DNA of 34,643 nt from Oscillospiraceae bacterium (GTDB lineage Bacteria > Bacillota > Clostridia > Oscillospirales > CAG-272), in contig SVQN01000027.1 of assembly GCA_015065295.1 (NCBI GenBank), positions 1-34,643 on the forward strand, in the 5' to 3' direction. The position numbers were made by a program, and so were the translations under genes. The notes under the pieces were generated by a model, which searched no databases, had not been told where the DNA came from, and saw only the letters and a list, made by a program, of their open reading frames with translations. Numbering within the stretch: the first letter of the stretch is position 1; every line of letters starts with the position of its first letter. Shown piece after piece: positions 15,072 through 23,393 of this stretch.

Positions 15072-15100
15072 TTGACATCCGCAGGTGTTTGTGCTTTAAT
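15072..15100 (+). promoter_or_regulatory. paaK promoter
   Basis: TTGACA (15072-15077), 17-bp spacer, TTTAAT (15095-15100). Confidence 0.75.
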
Positions 15101-15155
15101 AATAGGCAGTTCATTTCCATACCTATTTTATCCATCGAAAGGATTTCTATATATC

Positions 15156-16457
15156 ATGGCTGCATATTATCAGAAAGAGATTGAAACCGCCTCCTACGAG
15201 CAGATCCGCGCGTGGCAGGACGAACGTCTCGTCAACACCGTCAATCACGTCTGGAACAACAACGAATATTACCGCAACAAGATGAAGGCCGTCGGCCTCG
15301 AACCCGGTGACATTCAGTCCCGCGACGACCTCTGGAAGCTCCCCTTCCTCACCAAGGATGACCTCCGCGAAGCATATCCCTACGGCCTGATGTCCGCTCC
15401 TCTCTCCGACTGCGTCCGTATCCAGTCCACCAGCGGCACCACCGGCAAGCGTGTAGTTGCGTTCTATACCCAGGAAGATATCGACCTCTGGGAAGACTGC
15501 TGCGCCCGCGCCATCGTTGCTGTCGGCGGAACCAAGGATGACGTCTGCCAGGTCTGCTACGGCTACGGCCTCTTCACCGGCGGCCCCGGTCTCAACGGCG
15601 GTTCCCATAAAGTCGGCTGCCTGACCCTCCCCATGTCCTCCGGCAACACCGAACGTCAGCTCCAGTTCATGACCGACCTCGGCGCAACCATCCTCTGCTG
15701 CACCCCGTCCTACGCCGCATACCTCGCAGAATCCATCGAAGAAAAGGGTCTCCGCGACCAGATCAAGCTCAAGGCAGGTATCTTCGGCGCGGAAGCATGG
15801 ACGGAAGAAATGCGTCACGACCTCGAACGCCGTCTCGGCATCAAGGCGTACGACATTTACGGCCTGACCGAACTCTCCGGCCCCGGCGTATCGTTTGAAT
15901 GTGAAGAACAGACCGGTATGCACATCAACGAAGACCACTTCATCGCTGAAACCATCGATCCCGAAACCGGTAAGGTTCTCCCCGAAGGTTCCCGCGGCGA
16001 AATCGTCTTCACCAGCATCACCAAGAAGGCGTTCCCCCTGCTCCGTTACCGTACCAAGGATATCGCTGTCCTGAAGCGCGGCGTTTGCTCCTGCGGCAGA
16101 ACGTTTGTCAAGATGTCCAAGCCGATGGGACGCAGCGACGATATGCTCATCATCCGCGGCGTCAACGTATTCCCGTCCCAGATCGAAGAAGTTCTGCTGG
16201 CACAGGGTCTCACCTCCAACTATCAGATTCTCGTTGACCGTGCAGGCACCACCGACAGCCTCGAAGTCAAGGTGGAAATGACGCCCGAACTGTTCTCCGA
16301 TAAGGTCGACAGCATCCATAAGATCGAAGCAGATATCGTCGGCGCACTCAAGTCCATGCTCGGTATTGCCGCAAAGGTTTCCATCGTAGAACCCAAGTCC
16401 ATCGTCCGCAGCGAAGGCAAGGCCGTAAGAGTTATTGACACCAGAAAACTCTATTAA
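15156..16457 (+). CDS. paaK: Phenylacetate--CoA ligase
   Basis: 433 aa from MAAYYQKEIE; an upstream in-frame ATG would overlap the promoter and is rejected. The ATP/AMP-binding P-loop STSGTTGK is at 91-98, and further ANL-family signatures are FGAEAWTEEMR, DIYGLTELSGPG and the LRYRTKDIA hinge region. The C-terminal domain has GRSDDMLIIRGVNVFPSQIE. It forms aryl-acetyl-CoA from phenylacetate (or a related aryl acid), CoA and ATP in the cytosol. The following ACT gene is a frequent companion; in anaerobes the pair is often linked to aromatic amino-acid oxidation, and indolepyruvate oxidoreductase genes are absent here. Confidence 0.92.
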   Translation: MAAYYQKEIETASYEQIRAWQDERLVNTVNHVWNNNEYYRNKMKAVGLEPGDIQSRDDLWKLPFLTKDDLREAYPYGLMSAPLSDCVRIQSTSGTTGKRVVAFYTQEDIDLWEDCCARAIVAVGGTKDDVCQVCYGYGLFTGGPGLNGGSHKVGCLTLPMSSGNTERQLQFMTDLGATILCCTPSYAAYLAESIEEKGLRDQIKLKAGIFGAEAWTEEMRHDLERRLGIKAYDIYGLTELSGPGVSFECEEQTGMHINEDHFIAETIDPETGKVLPEGSRGEIVFTSITKKAFPLLRYRTKDIAVLKRGVCSCGRTFVKMSKPMGRSDDMLIIRGVNVFPSQIEEVLLAQGLTSNYQILVDRAGTTDSLEVKVEMTPELFSDKVDSIHKIEADIVGALKSMLGIAAKVSIVEPKSIVRSEGKAVRVIDTRKLY

Positions 16458-16490
16458 TAAACTGCACGTTGTCCTCATAAAAGTTTCGCT

Positions 16491-16628
16491 CAAGCCTTTT
16501 CAAAGGCTTGCAGGTTCCAAGGACAGCGTCCTTGGTCGACCTCCGCAGAGGTCGAAACACTCTGGACACAAACAGGGGATCGCTCCACCTCCCGGCTTCA
16601 TCTGAAAAAAGGAGGTATTCTCCCCTGT
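16491..16628 (+). repeat. Cluster of four consecutive hairpins between paaK and the ACT gene
   Basis: CAAGCCTTT/AAAGGCTTG (16491-16510), CCAAGGAC/GTCCTTGG (16517-16535), TCGACCTC/GAGGTCGA (16536-16555), then a larger stem ACAGGGGA/TCCCCTGT (16572-16579 with 16621-16628) enclosing CCTCC/GGAGG. No ORF with a ribosome site is present in 16458-16701. It could be an intergenic repeat or a transcribed leader controlling the ACT gene. Confidence 0.65.
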
Positions 16629-16701
16629 CCGCGCATGCGTCCCCGTCCCCAAAAAATCCGACCAACCACCCGTTCTATATATAACCTATCAGGAGGTACT
16701 C

Positions 16702-17127
16702 ATGGCAATTCGTCAGTTATCCGTATTTGCGGAAAATAAAAACGGCGCACTCTACGAAATCACCAAGTCCCTTGCCGCAGCCCGTATCGACATCCGCGCG
16801 TTCAGTATCGCCGATACCGCCAACTTCGGCGTTCTCCGTCTGCTCGTCAAGGAACCCACCAAAGCCGCGCAGGTTCTTTCCGAAAACGGCAATATCGTCT
16901 CCGTGGACGACGTTGTCGGCGTGAAGATCCCCGATATCGCCGGCGGCCTGTCCGATATTCTCCGCATCACCACCGCCAAGAATATCAGCATCGCTTACCT
17001 GTACGCGTTCGTCTCCCGTGAAACCGGCAACGCTTACGTTATCCTCCGCGTGGACAATAACGACCACGTTGAAGAAATCCTCGAAGCCGAAGGATGCACG
17101 CTGCTCAAGGAAGAAGAACTGCACTGA
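16702..17127 (+). CDS. Tandem ACT-domain protein (amino-acid-binding)
   Basis: 141 aa made of two ACT domains. The first (about 1-70) has QLSVFAENKNGALYEITKSLAAARIDIRAFSIAD and the second (about 72-138) NISIAYLYAFVSRETGNAYVILRVDN. ACT domains bind amino acids or similar small effectors. Stand-alone double-ACT proteins next to paaK are common in anaerobes and are thought to regulate or sense aromatic amino-acid metabolism. The ribosome site AGGAGG is 6 nt upstream. It lies 244 bp after paaK, separated by a hairpin cluster. Confidence 0.88.
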   Translation: MAIRQLSVFAENKNGALYEITKSLAAARIDIRAFSIADTANFGVLRLLVKEPTKAAQVLSENGNIVSVDDVVGVKIPDIAGGLSDILRITTAKNISIAYLYAFVSRETGNAYVILRVDNNDHVEEILEAEGCTLLKEEELH

Positions 17128-17140
17128 ATTCCGTAACCAA

Positions 17141-17181
17141 GGGGGTACTTTGTCAAAAAGTACCCCTCTCTTTGTTTTTTG
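17141..17181 (+). terminator. Terminator after the ACT gene
   Basis: GGGGTACTTT and AAAGTACCCC form a stem around a short loop, followed by TCTCTTTGTTTTTT. It lies just before the ribosome site of the GH99-like gene, so it could also attenuate that gene. Confidence 0.75.
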
Positions 17182-17194
17182 AAGGAGAATCCTC

Positions 17195-18748
17195 ATGAAA
17201 AATTCCACCTACCTCCACGGGAACTACCCCGCTCCCCGTCCGAATCAGGTCGGCCTGTTCTATTTCCTCTGGCTCGGCGAACACGGCCGCCATAAACCCT
17301 ACGACGTTTCGAAAATCACCGCCGAACATCCGGACGCCGGATATCACCCCGACGCAGACTACTGGGGCGGCGTCGGCACCTACCATCACTGGGGCGAACC
17401 CTTCTACGGCTACTACTACTCCGACGACGAATGGGTTGTCCGCCGCCACATGAAGCTACTCATCCAGTCCGGCATCGACTTCCTGTATTTCGACACCACC
17501 AACGCGGTCATCTACGAAAAAAACGCCAAGCTCGTTCTCCGCGTTCTTCAGGAATATTACGACGACGGCTGGCGCATCCCGCAGATCATGTTCTATACAA
17601 ACACCCGCTCCGGAGATACCGCCAAAGCACTCTACGAAGCCATTTACAAGCCCGGCTACTGCCCCGACACCTGGTACTATATCGACGGAAAGCCCGCGAT
17701 CATCGCCTTTGAGGAAGAATGTTCCCCCGAAATGCGGGAATTCTTCACCATCAAACTCCCGCAGTGGCCGAACGAACCGGACAAAATCGGCGGCTGGCCG
17801 TGGATGGACTTCACCCGTCCCCAGCGTATTTTCGAGGACAGAAACGGCCGTCCGGAGTGCATCAACGTCTCGATTGCCCAGCATCCGCAGCTCCGGTTCG
17901 GCGACTCCGTCCTGTACGGCGAAACGACCAACTGCGGACGCGCGTTCCACGACGGTGCCAACGATCCCGATCCGGATGCCTACAAATTCTGCGGCAACAT
18001 GATCGAGCAGTTCGAACGCGCACTGGAAGCGGACGTTCCCTACACCCTCGTCACCGGCTGGAACGAATGGATCGCCGGTTACTGGCCGGGTTCCCCCGAA
18101 CGCCCCGTCATGTTCGTGGACTGCGCGAACTACGAATACAGCCGGGACATCGAAATGATGCGCGGCGGGTACTTCGACAATTACTACGTCAAATTCTGCG
18201 AATATGTCGCCAAGCTGAAAGGCATCTCGCCGGACGTAACCTGCAAACCCGGCGAAACGGCGGTCTTCCACGGATTCTCCGACGGCGCGATGCACCGGAA
18301 TCATCCCGGCTACGACCGGACGTATGAAAATCACACCGGACGGCATTCGCTGAAAAAACTTCTTGTGGAAAACTGCACGGATTCCCTCCGGTTCACCATC
18401 GAAACCGGTGAACCGATCGACACGGCCGATACGGAAGGCACATTCCTTCAGATTTTCGTTCAGCCGGATGTCCCCGGAAACCGCAGCTACGGCTATACGG
18501 TCAACGTCCATCCCGATTTTGCCGCCGGAACAACGACCGTGCTCACGCCGGACGGCAATGTGACCGTTCCGCTGACCTGTACGGACAATACACTGACCGT
18601 CACCGTTCCGAAAACCGTCCTGAACGGCGAACGGCTGTACATGAAGGCCTGCGACAGCCGCGAAGCAGTCACGTCCGCCGAGGATTTCTACGATCACGGC
18701 GATGCTCTCCCGCTGGGATACGCGGATGTGTGCGTAATTCTTGAATAA
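17195..18748 (+). CDS. Putative GH99/GH71-like glycosidase
   Basis: 517 aa, no signal peptide, so probably cytosolic. The N-terminal two thirds look like a TIM-barrel of the GH99/GH71-like type: VGLFYFLWLGEHG, a YYYSDDEWVVRRHMKLLIQSGIDFLYFD strand-helix unit, QIMFYTN, WYYIDGKPAII, and TLVTGWNEWIAGYW, with a GWNEW motif typical of such barrels. Residues about 370-515 form a beta-rich C-terminal domain, perhaps carbohydrate-binding. The family acts on mannan or alpha-glucan-type glycans, but substrate and catalytic residues are not assigned here. The ribosome site GAAGGAGAA precedes the ATG. Upstream of the alpha-galactosidase cluster, fitting glycan catabolism. Confidence 0.65.
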   Translation: MKNSTYLHGNYPAPRPNQVGLFYFLWLGEHGRHKPYDVSKITAEHPDAGYHPDADYWGGVGTYHHWGEPFYGYYYSDDEWVVRRHMKLLIQSGIDFLYFDTTNAVIYEKNAKLVLRVLQEYYDDGWRIPQIMFYTNTRSGDTAKALYEAIYKPGYCPDTWYYIDGKPAIIAFEEECSPEMREFFTIKLPQWPNEPDKIGGWPWMDFTRPQRIFEDRNGRPECINVSIAQHPQLRFGDSVLYGETTNCGRAFHDGANDPDPDAYKFCGNMIEQFERALEADVPYTLVTGWNEWIAGYWPGSPERPVMFVDCANYEYSRDIEMMRGGYFDNYYVKFCEYVAKLKGISPDVTCKPGETAVFHGFSDGAMHRNHPGYDRTYENHTGRHSLKKLLVENCTDSLRFTIETGEPIDTADTEGTFLQIFVQPDVPGNRSYGYTVNVHPDFAAGTTTVLTPDGNVTVPLTCTDNTLTVTVPKTVLNGERLYMKACDSREAVTSAEDFYDHGDALPLGYADVCVILE

Positions 18749-18808
18749 TGTTTTTCCCGGGGGGACTTTTTTAAACGTTGTTAAAAAATAAAATATAACC
18801 AAAAATGC

Positions 18809-18951
18809 CACCTCATCCGTCACTTCGTGACACCTTCCCCTCAAGGGGAAGGCTATAACGTGCAGTTTTCACTTCCGTCAGCTAACAAAATTTTGCCTTA
18901 TTTTGGCTTCCCCTTGAGGGGAAGCTGTCATCGAAGATGACTGATGAGGTG
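18809..18951. repeat. CCTCATC...CTTCCCC inverted-repeat element, 143 bp
   Basis: Left arm 18809-18853 (CACCTCATCCGTCAC..., CTTCCCCTCAAGGGGAAG) and right arm 18906-18951 are inverted copies. Each arm holds two hairpins. The GTCACTTCGTGAC hairpin of the left arm corresponds to GTCATCTTCGATGAC in the right arm, so the stem sequence changed on both sides. The element type is familiar from intergenic regions of Clostridia (from memory). It appears to sit inside a broken copy of the GGGG-AACC repeat (halves at 18754-18775 and 18997-19060). The 18749-19100 gap contains nothing else except a possible TATACT (19066-19071). Confidence 0.85.
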
Positions 18952-18996
18952 TTTTTCTCTATATTTCACAACTTTCTTGATTTTTCAAACAAGCCC

Positions 18997-19060
18997 TGAG
19001 GAAAAAGGTTTCCCCAAAATTGCCTAAAGTGCAATTTCGCACTTCCCAAAACCTTTTTGA
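18997..19060 (-). repeat. GGGG-AACC palindromic repeat, split copy (right half)
   Basis: GAGGAAAAAGGTTTCCCC followed by the reversed leader (CTTCCCAAAACCTTTTTG) with a small AAGTGC/GCACTT hairpin inserted. The matching left half (CCGGGGGGACTTTTTT) is at 18758-18773, separated by the 143-bp inverted-repeat element. Confidence 0.6.
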
Positions 19061-19100
19061 TATGTTATACTTAAAGAAAACGTCAACTATCCGAGGAATT

Positions 19101-19493
19101 ATGAAACAGCAAAACAAACGTATGCCCACCTCGCAATTGCAGGCTCCGAACGAAAAAATCATCACCCGCTACATTTTCGCCTGCGTTGCCAATATTCTGT
19201 ATGTCATGCCCGGCATTATGTGCCTCGCGTTCGGCATCCTCTCGGACGGCTTTTCCGCGCCGTTCCTGATCGCCATCATCACGGCTCTCCTCGCCGTCCC
19301 GACCGCGTTCACCGGCCTGTACTGCTACAAAATCAAAAAAGGCCGTCCCGCCGTCCTTGCCGTTGCCGCCGTTCAGCTCGCCATGCACGTTGTCTCGGCG
19401 TGTCTCGTCACCGCGTGGTATCTCATCCTTGCCCCCGCGTTCATCCTGACACTCATCCTTATCGCCACCTCCAAAGTCATCGAAAATCACTGA
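19101..19493 (+). CDS. Small four-helix membrane protein
   Basis: 130 aa from the ATG at 19101 (GAGG just upstream); earlier in-frame ATGs lie in repeat sequence. A polar N-terminus of about 27 residues is followed by four hydrophobic segments (about 30-52, 54-75, 84-103, 106-127) with short KIKKGRP connections. I do not recognise a family. It precedes the alpha-galactosidase gene by 24 bp and is probably co-transcribed, so a link to glycan uptake or processing is possible but unproven. Confidence 0.7.
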   Translation: MKQQNKRMPTSQLQAPNEKIITRYIFACVANILYVMPGIMCLAFGILSDGFSAPFLIAIITALLAVPTAFTGLYCYKIKKGRPAVLAVAAVQLAMHVVSACLVTAWYLILAPAFILTLILIATSKVIENH

Positions 19494-19517
19494 AAACCAT
19501 AAAAACGGAGTATCCTC

Positions 19518-21770
19518 ATGATTAAAACCATCCTCTCCGCCACCGGCGAACCGATCTTCCATCTCACCGCCGGAGATGCCTCCTACATTCTCTCCATTTT
19601 CCACGGCTTCCCGCTCCATCTCTACGCCGGTTCCGCCATCTCCGACGACGATGTCGAATATCTCCTCGTCCGCGTCGGTCATGACTCCGTCGTTCCCCGT
19701 CCCGCGCACACTCCCGAAGGCTGGTTCTCCTGCGACATCGCGCCGTTTGAATATCCCGCCTACGGTTCCGGCGACTTCCGTCCATCTGCGGTCATGGCAA
19801 AAATGCTGACGAACGACCAGATCGACGGCATCGCTCCCATCACCGGCGGCGCACCCACCACAGCCGTTCTGTACGAATCCCACGAAATTCTCGCGGGCAA
19901 GCCGGTTCTCGACACCTGTCCCGCGATTCACGCAGCCGACGACGAATGCGAAACCCTCGTTCTCCACTGCGCCGATCCCGCGACAGCTCTGAAATACGAC
20001 CTCTACTACACCGTGATGCGCGACTATCCCGCCGTCTGCCGCCGCACGGTTATCAAAAATACCTCCGGAACGGTTTCCGCGACCCTTCTCCGCGCGTACA
20101 GCGCATCCCTCGACTTCACTGCCATCGACCCACAGGCGGAACTTGTCCACCTCTGGGGAACATGGGGACGTGAACGCCACATGGAACGCACGCCCCTTCT
20201 CCACGGCAGTCTGTCCGTGAACAGCCGCCGCGGTGCGTCCAGCCACTATCACAATCCCTTTGCCGCCCTCGTGACCTCCGAAACTACGGAAGAATCCGGC
20301 ATGGCGGTCGGGATGTCTCTCATTTACTCCGGCAATTTCGATATCACCGCCGACGTGGACGCGTTCGGTCTGACCCGCTTCATGGCCGGCATTTCCCCGG
20401 ACGGCTTTGAATGGCACCTCGATCCCGGCGAACAGTTCGTCACCCCCGAAGCAGTGATCGTCCTCTCCGGCGAAGGTCTCGGAAAAATGTCCCGCGTTTA
20501 CCACAAACTCTACCGCAGGCACCTCTGCCGCGGCGAATGGGCAGACCGCGAACGTCCGATCCTCGTCAACAACTGGGAAGCAACCTACTTCAACTTCGAC
20601 GATGAAAAACTCGTTGCCATCGCGGAAGACGCGGCAAAGTGCGGCATCGAAATGCTCGTCATGGACGACGGCTGGTTCGGCATCCGCAACGACGACCGGA
20701 GTTCCCTCGGCGACTGGTTCGTCAACGAAGACAAGATCCGCTGCGGTCTCGGCAAACTTGTGGAAAAAGTCAACGCGCTCGGGCTGAAATTCGGGATCTG
20801 GTTCGAACCGGAAATGATCTCCCCGGTCAGCAAGCTCTACGAAACGCATCCCGACTGGGCACTCCGCACCACCGGCCGTGCCATGTCCATTTCGAGAAGC
20901 CAGTACGTCCTCGACATGACCCGCGAAGACGTGCGCGACTATCTGTTCGACACCATTTCCGGTGTTCTCTCTTCCGCCAATATCGAATACGTCAAGTGGG
21001 ACTTCAACCGCAACCTGACCGAAGCGGGCAGCGCGCTCCTTCCGGCAGAACGCGGCGGCGAAATCTTCCACCGCTACGTCCTCGGTCTGTACGACCTTCT
21101 CGAACGCCTGACTTCCGCGTTCCCGCACATCCTTCTCGAAGGCTGCTCCAGCGGCGGCGGACGGTTTGACCCCGCGATGCTCTACTATTCGCCCCAGTTC
21201 TGGACGAGCGACGACACCGACGCAATGGAACGTCTCGACATCCAGCTCGGCACGTCCTTTGTCTATCCGGCCTCCTCGATGAGCTGCCACGTTTCCGCAT
21301 CCCCGAACCATCAGACCGGCCGCGTGACCTCGTTCACGACCCGCGGCAACGTTGCAATGGCGGGCGCATTCGGCTACGAACTCGACCTGACCAAGCTGTC
21401 CGATGAAGAAAAGGACCTCATCCGCAAGCAGACCGCCGACTACCACCGCTACTACGACATCATCAACCGCGGCGATCTGTACCGTCTCATCCTGCCGACC
21501 GACAATTACAACGGAAAAACCGGCAAGTGTGCGTCGTGGATGTACGTTTCCGAAAACCGGAGCGAAGCCCTGTTCACGTTCGTTGTGATCCGCACGTCGG
21601 TTCACCCGGTTTACTTCGTGAAGCTGCGCGGCCTTGATCCGAACGCGGTATACGTCGATCAGGCAACCGGCAAGGAATACCACGGCAGCACGCTGATGAA
21701 CGCCGGCCTGAATCTCACGAAAAACTACCGCGACGGCGATTCCGTAGTGGTGCATCTCATCAGAAAATAA
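19518..21770 (+). CDS. GH36 alpha-galactosidase
   Basis: 750 aa, the usual size of bacterial GH36 enzymes, with no signal peptide, so cytosolic. An N-terminal beta-supersandwich (to about 330) leads into the (beta/alpha)8 barrel with NNWEATYFNF, MDDGWFG, WFEPEMIS and YVLDMTRE. The nucleophile is Asp495 in YVKWDFNR and the acid/base Asp565 in TSDDTDA; the 70-residue spacing equals that of known GH36 enzymes as I recall. It releases alpha-linked galactose from melibiose/raffinose-type sugars or galactosylated glycans. The ribosome site GGAG is 7 nt upstream. It is flanked by a small membrane protein and a GH109-like gene in the same direction. Confidence 0.95.
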   Translation: MIKTILSATGEPIFHLTAGDASYILSIFHGFPLHLYAGSAISDDDVEYLLVRVGHDSVVPRPAHTPEGWFSCDIAPFEYPAYGSGDFRPSAVMAKMLTNDQIDGIAPITGGAPTTAVLYESHEILAGKPVLDTCPAIHAADDECETLVLHCADPATALKYDLYYTVMRDYPAVCRRTVIKNTSGTVSATLLRAYSASLDFTAIDPQAELVHLWGTWGRERHMERTPLLHGSLSVNSRRGASSHYHNPFAALVTSETTEESGMAVGMSLIYSGNFDITADVDAFGLTRFMAGISPDGFEWHLDPGEQFVTPEAVIVLSGEGLGKMSRVYHKLYRRHLCRGEWADRERPILVNNWEATYFNFDDEKLVAIAEDAAKCGIEMLVMDDGWFGIRNDDRSSLGDWFVNEDKIRCGLGKLVEKVNALGLKFGIWFEPEMISPVSKLYETHPDWALRTTGRAMSISRSQYVLDMTREDVRDYLFDTISGVLSSANIEYVKWDFNRNLTEAGSALLPAERGGEIFHRYVLGLYDLLERLTSAFPHILLEGCSSGGGRFDPAMLYYSPQFWTSDDTDAMERLDIQLGTSFVYPASSMSCHVSASPNHQTGRVTSFTTRGNVAMAGAFGYELDLTKLSDEEKDLIRKQTADYHRYYDIINRGDLYRLILPTDNYNGKTGKCASWMYVSENRSEALFTFVVIRTSVHPVYFVKLRGLDPNAVYVDQATGKEYHGSTLMNAGLNLTKNYRDGDSVVVHLIRK

Positions 21771-21811
21771 AGACTCCCCTTCGGCAAAACTCTGTTATTC
21801 TTTTCCAGTAT

Positions 21812-21883
21812 AAAGTTTTTTGAAAGGGGTCCGGGGAAAACTTTTTTTCGGAGTTCCCGAAGGGAATCTCCGTTTTTCCCCGC
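21812..21883 (+). repeat. GGGG-AACC palindromic repeat, copy 5 (large-loop form)
   Basis: Leader AAAGTTTTTTGAAAGGGG, outer stem CGGGGAAAA/TTTTCCCCG, and a second stem-loop inside the loop (CGGAGTTCCC GAA GGGAATCTCCG). It lies between the GH36 and GH109-like genes, so it is likely inside their mRNA. Confidence 0.85.
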
Positions 21884-21914
21884 GAAACCCCATTTTATAA
21901 AAGGAGGACATCCA

Positions 21915-23159
21915 ATGAAAACCATCAAAATGTCGATCATCGGTCTCGGCGGACGCGGAACGTGGTGGCTCGGCGAGCTTCTGAAAATGGAAGACGTCGA
22001 AATCACCGCCGTGTGCGACAAATTCGAAGACCGCATGGAACACGGACGCAAAATGTGCGCCGACCGTTACGGCCGCGACGTCTACGGCTCCACGAAATGG
22101 CAGGATATCGTAAACCGTGACGACGGAAGCGAAGCCGTCATGATTACGACCTACTGGAACGACCACGTCAAGATCGCCATCGCCGCCATGAAGAAGGGCA
22201 AGTACGCCGCATTCGAAGTCGGCCCCGCGCAGTCGATTCAGCAGTGCTGGGACCTCGTCCGCACCTACGAGGAAACGGGCGTTCCCTGTATGCTCATGGA
22301 AAACTGCTGCTACAACCGCGAGGAAATGACCGTCCTCAACATGATTAAAAAAGGCCTGTTCGGTGAAATCCTGCACTGTCAGGGCGGCTATGAACATGAC
22401 CTGCGCGGCGTTGCGAACTCCTTCAGCCGCGATCACGAACGCGCATGGCACTACCTCCACCGCAACGCGGAACTCTACCCGACCCACGAACTCGGCCCGA
22501 TCATGACCTACCTCGACATCAACCGCGGCAACCGCCTCATGAGCCTCAACTCCATGGCGACCAAGTCCCGCGGTCTGAAAAAGTACGTCAACGACAAGTT
22601 CGGTCCCGACCATCCCTTCGCCAACGCGGAATTCCGTCTCGGCGACATCGTGACGACAACCATCCGCTGTGCGAACGGCGAAACCATCGTCCTGACCCAC
22701 GACACCAGCTCCCCGAGACCGTACTCCCGCGGCGGACGCGTACAGGGTACCTGCGGTCTCTGGATGGAAGACCTCCACGCGCTCCACATCGAAGGACGCA
22801 CCAAAGGCGAAGTGTGGGAACCGATGGAAAACTACTGGGAAGAATTCGAGCATCCGCTGTGGAAGAAGACGAAGGCCGCCGACTTCACGGGCGGTCACGG
22901 CGGCATGGACTGGCTCGTCATGCGCGCGTTCCTCGAAGCGGTACGCCGTAAGATCCAGACCCCGATCGACGTCTACGACTCCGCAACGCTGATGGCAGTC
23001 GCGCTCCTCTCGGAAGAATCCATCGCCCTCGGAAGTGCACCGGTCGCCATCCCCGACTTCACCGACGGTATGTGGATCAAGCGCGAACCCGGTCCGAAGT
23101 CCATCTTCTCCCTCTCCGAAGTCGACGACGCGATTTTCGAAGGGGATGTGGAATTTTAA
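21915..23159 (+). CDS. GH109-like NAD-dependent glycosidase / Gfo-Idh-MocA protein
   Basis: 414 aa. N-terminal Rossmann fold with IIGLGGRGTWW (8-18). The central YPTHELGPIMTYLDINRGNRL, followed by HDTSSPRPYSRGGRVQGTCG and GGHGGMDWLVMRAF, are landmarks of GH109 alpha-N-acetylgalactosaminidases, which cleave by NAD-dependent redox chemistry. The usual EKP lysine motif of dehydrogenases is replaced by FEVGPAQS, also seen in GH109. Characterised GH109 proteins are often exported with a Tat signal; this one has none and should be cytosolic. Together with GH36 and the GH99-like protein it suggests use of galactose/GalNAc-containing glycans. The ribosome site AAAGGAGG is clear. Confidence 0.85.
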   Translation: MKTIKMSIIGLGGRGTWWLGELLKMEDVEITAVCDKFEDRMEHGRKMCADRYGRDVYGSTKWQDIVNRDDGSEAVMITTYWNDHVKIAIAAMKKGKYAAFEVGPAQSIQQCWDLVRTYEETGVPCMLMENCCYNREEMTVLNMIKKGLFGEILHCQGGYEHDLRGVANSFSRDHERAWHYLHRNAELYPTHELGPIMTYLDINRGNRLMSLNSMATKSRGLKKYVNDKFGPDHPFANAEFRLGDIVTTTIRCANGETIVLTHDTSSPRPYSRGGRVQGTCGLWMEDLHALHIEGRTKGEVWEPMENYWEEFEHPLWKKTKAADFTGGHGGMDWLVMRAFLEAVRRKIQTPIDVYDSATLMAVALLSEESIALGSAPVAIPDFTDGMWIKREPGPKSIFSLSEVDDAIFEGDVEF

Positions 23160-23173
23160 GAAATGAAGTTTTC

Positions 23174-23230
23174 GCGGGGAGGAACTTTTTGAAAAAAGTT
23201 CCTCCCCGCACCCCTCTTCAAAAACTTTTC
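23174..23230 (-). repeat. GGGG-AACC palindromic repeat, copy 6
   Basis: Perfect-looking hairpin GCGGGGAGGAACTTTTT/AAAAAGTTCCTCCCCGC (23174-23209) and reversed leader CCCCTCTTCAAAAACTTTT. Stem sequence differs from other copies on both sides. It lies directly after the GH109-like stop codon. Confidence 0.85.
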
Positions 23231-23244
23231 AACTAAAAAAGAAA

Positions 23245-23303
23245 AACAAGGTACGGCTGAAATCGTTTGTACGAAAACTTTCAGCTGTACCTTGTTTTTT
23301 TCA
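23245..23303. terminator. Strong bidirectional terminator
   Basis: AACAAGGTAC-GGCTGAAA pairs with TTTCAGC-TGTACCTTGTT (18 bp, one mismatch), with T-runs on both strands. It serves the convergent GH109-like gene and solute-binding protein 3. Confidence 0.88.
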
Positions 23304-23310
23304 CAGATTG

Positions 23311-23383
23311 AAGTTTTTTGAAAAGGGATTCGGGGAAAAACTTTTTTTCGGAGTTTCCGAAGGGAATCTCCAGTTTTCCCCGA
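23311..23383 (+). repeat. GGGG-AACC palindromic repeat, copy 7 (large-loop form)
   Basis: Leader AAGTTTTTTGAAAAGGG, outer stem CGGGGAAAAACT/AGTTTTCCCCG, inner stem GGAGTTTCC GAA GGGAATCTCC. Closest to copy 5. It lies in the 3' UTR of solute-binding protein 3. Confidence 0.85.
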
Positions 23384-23393
23384 GAATTCCCGC

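Noticed and set aside
19083-21755. 890-codon open frame antisense to the alpha-galactosidase gene
   Set aside because: It mirrors a clear GH36 gene; strong third-position bias in this genome removes stop codons from the opposite strand. The translated product has no family features.
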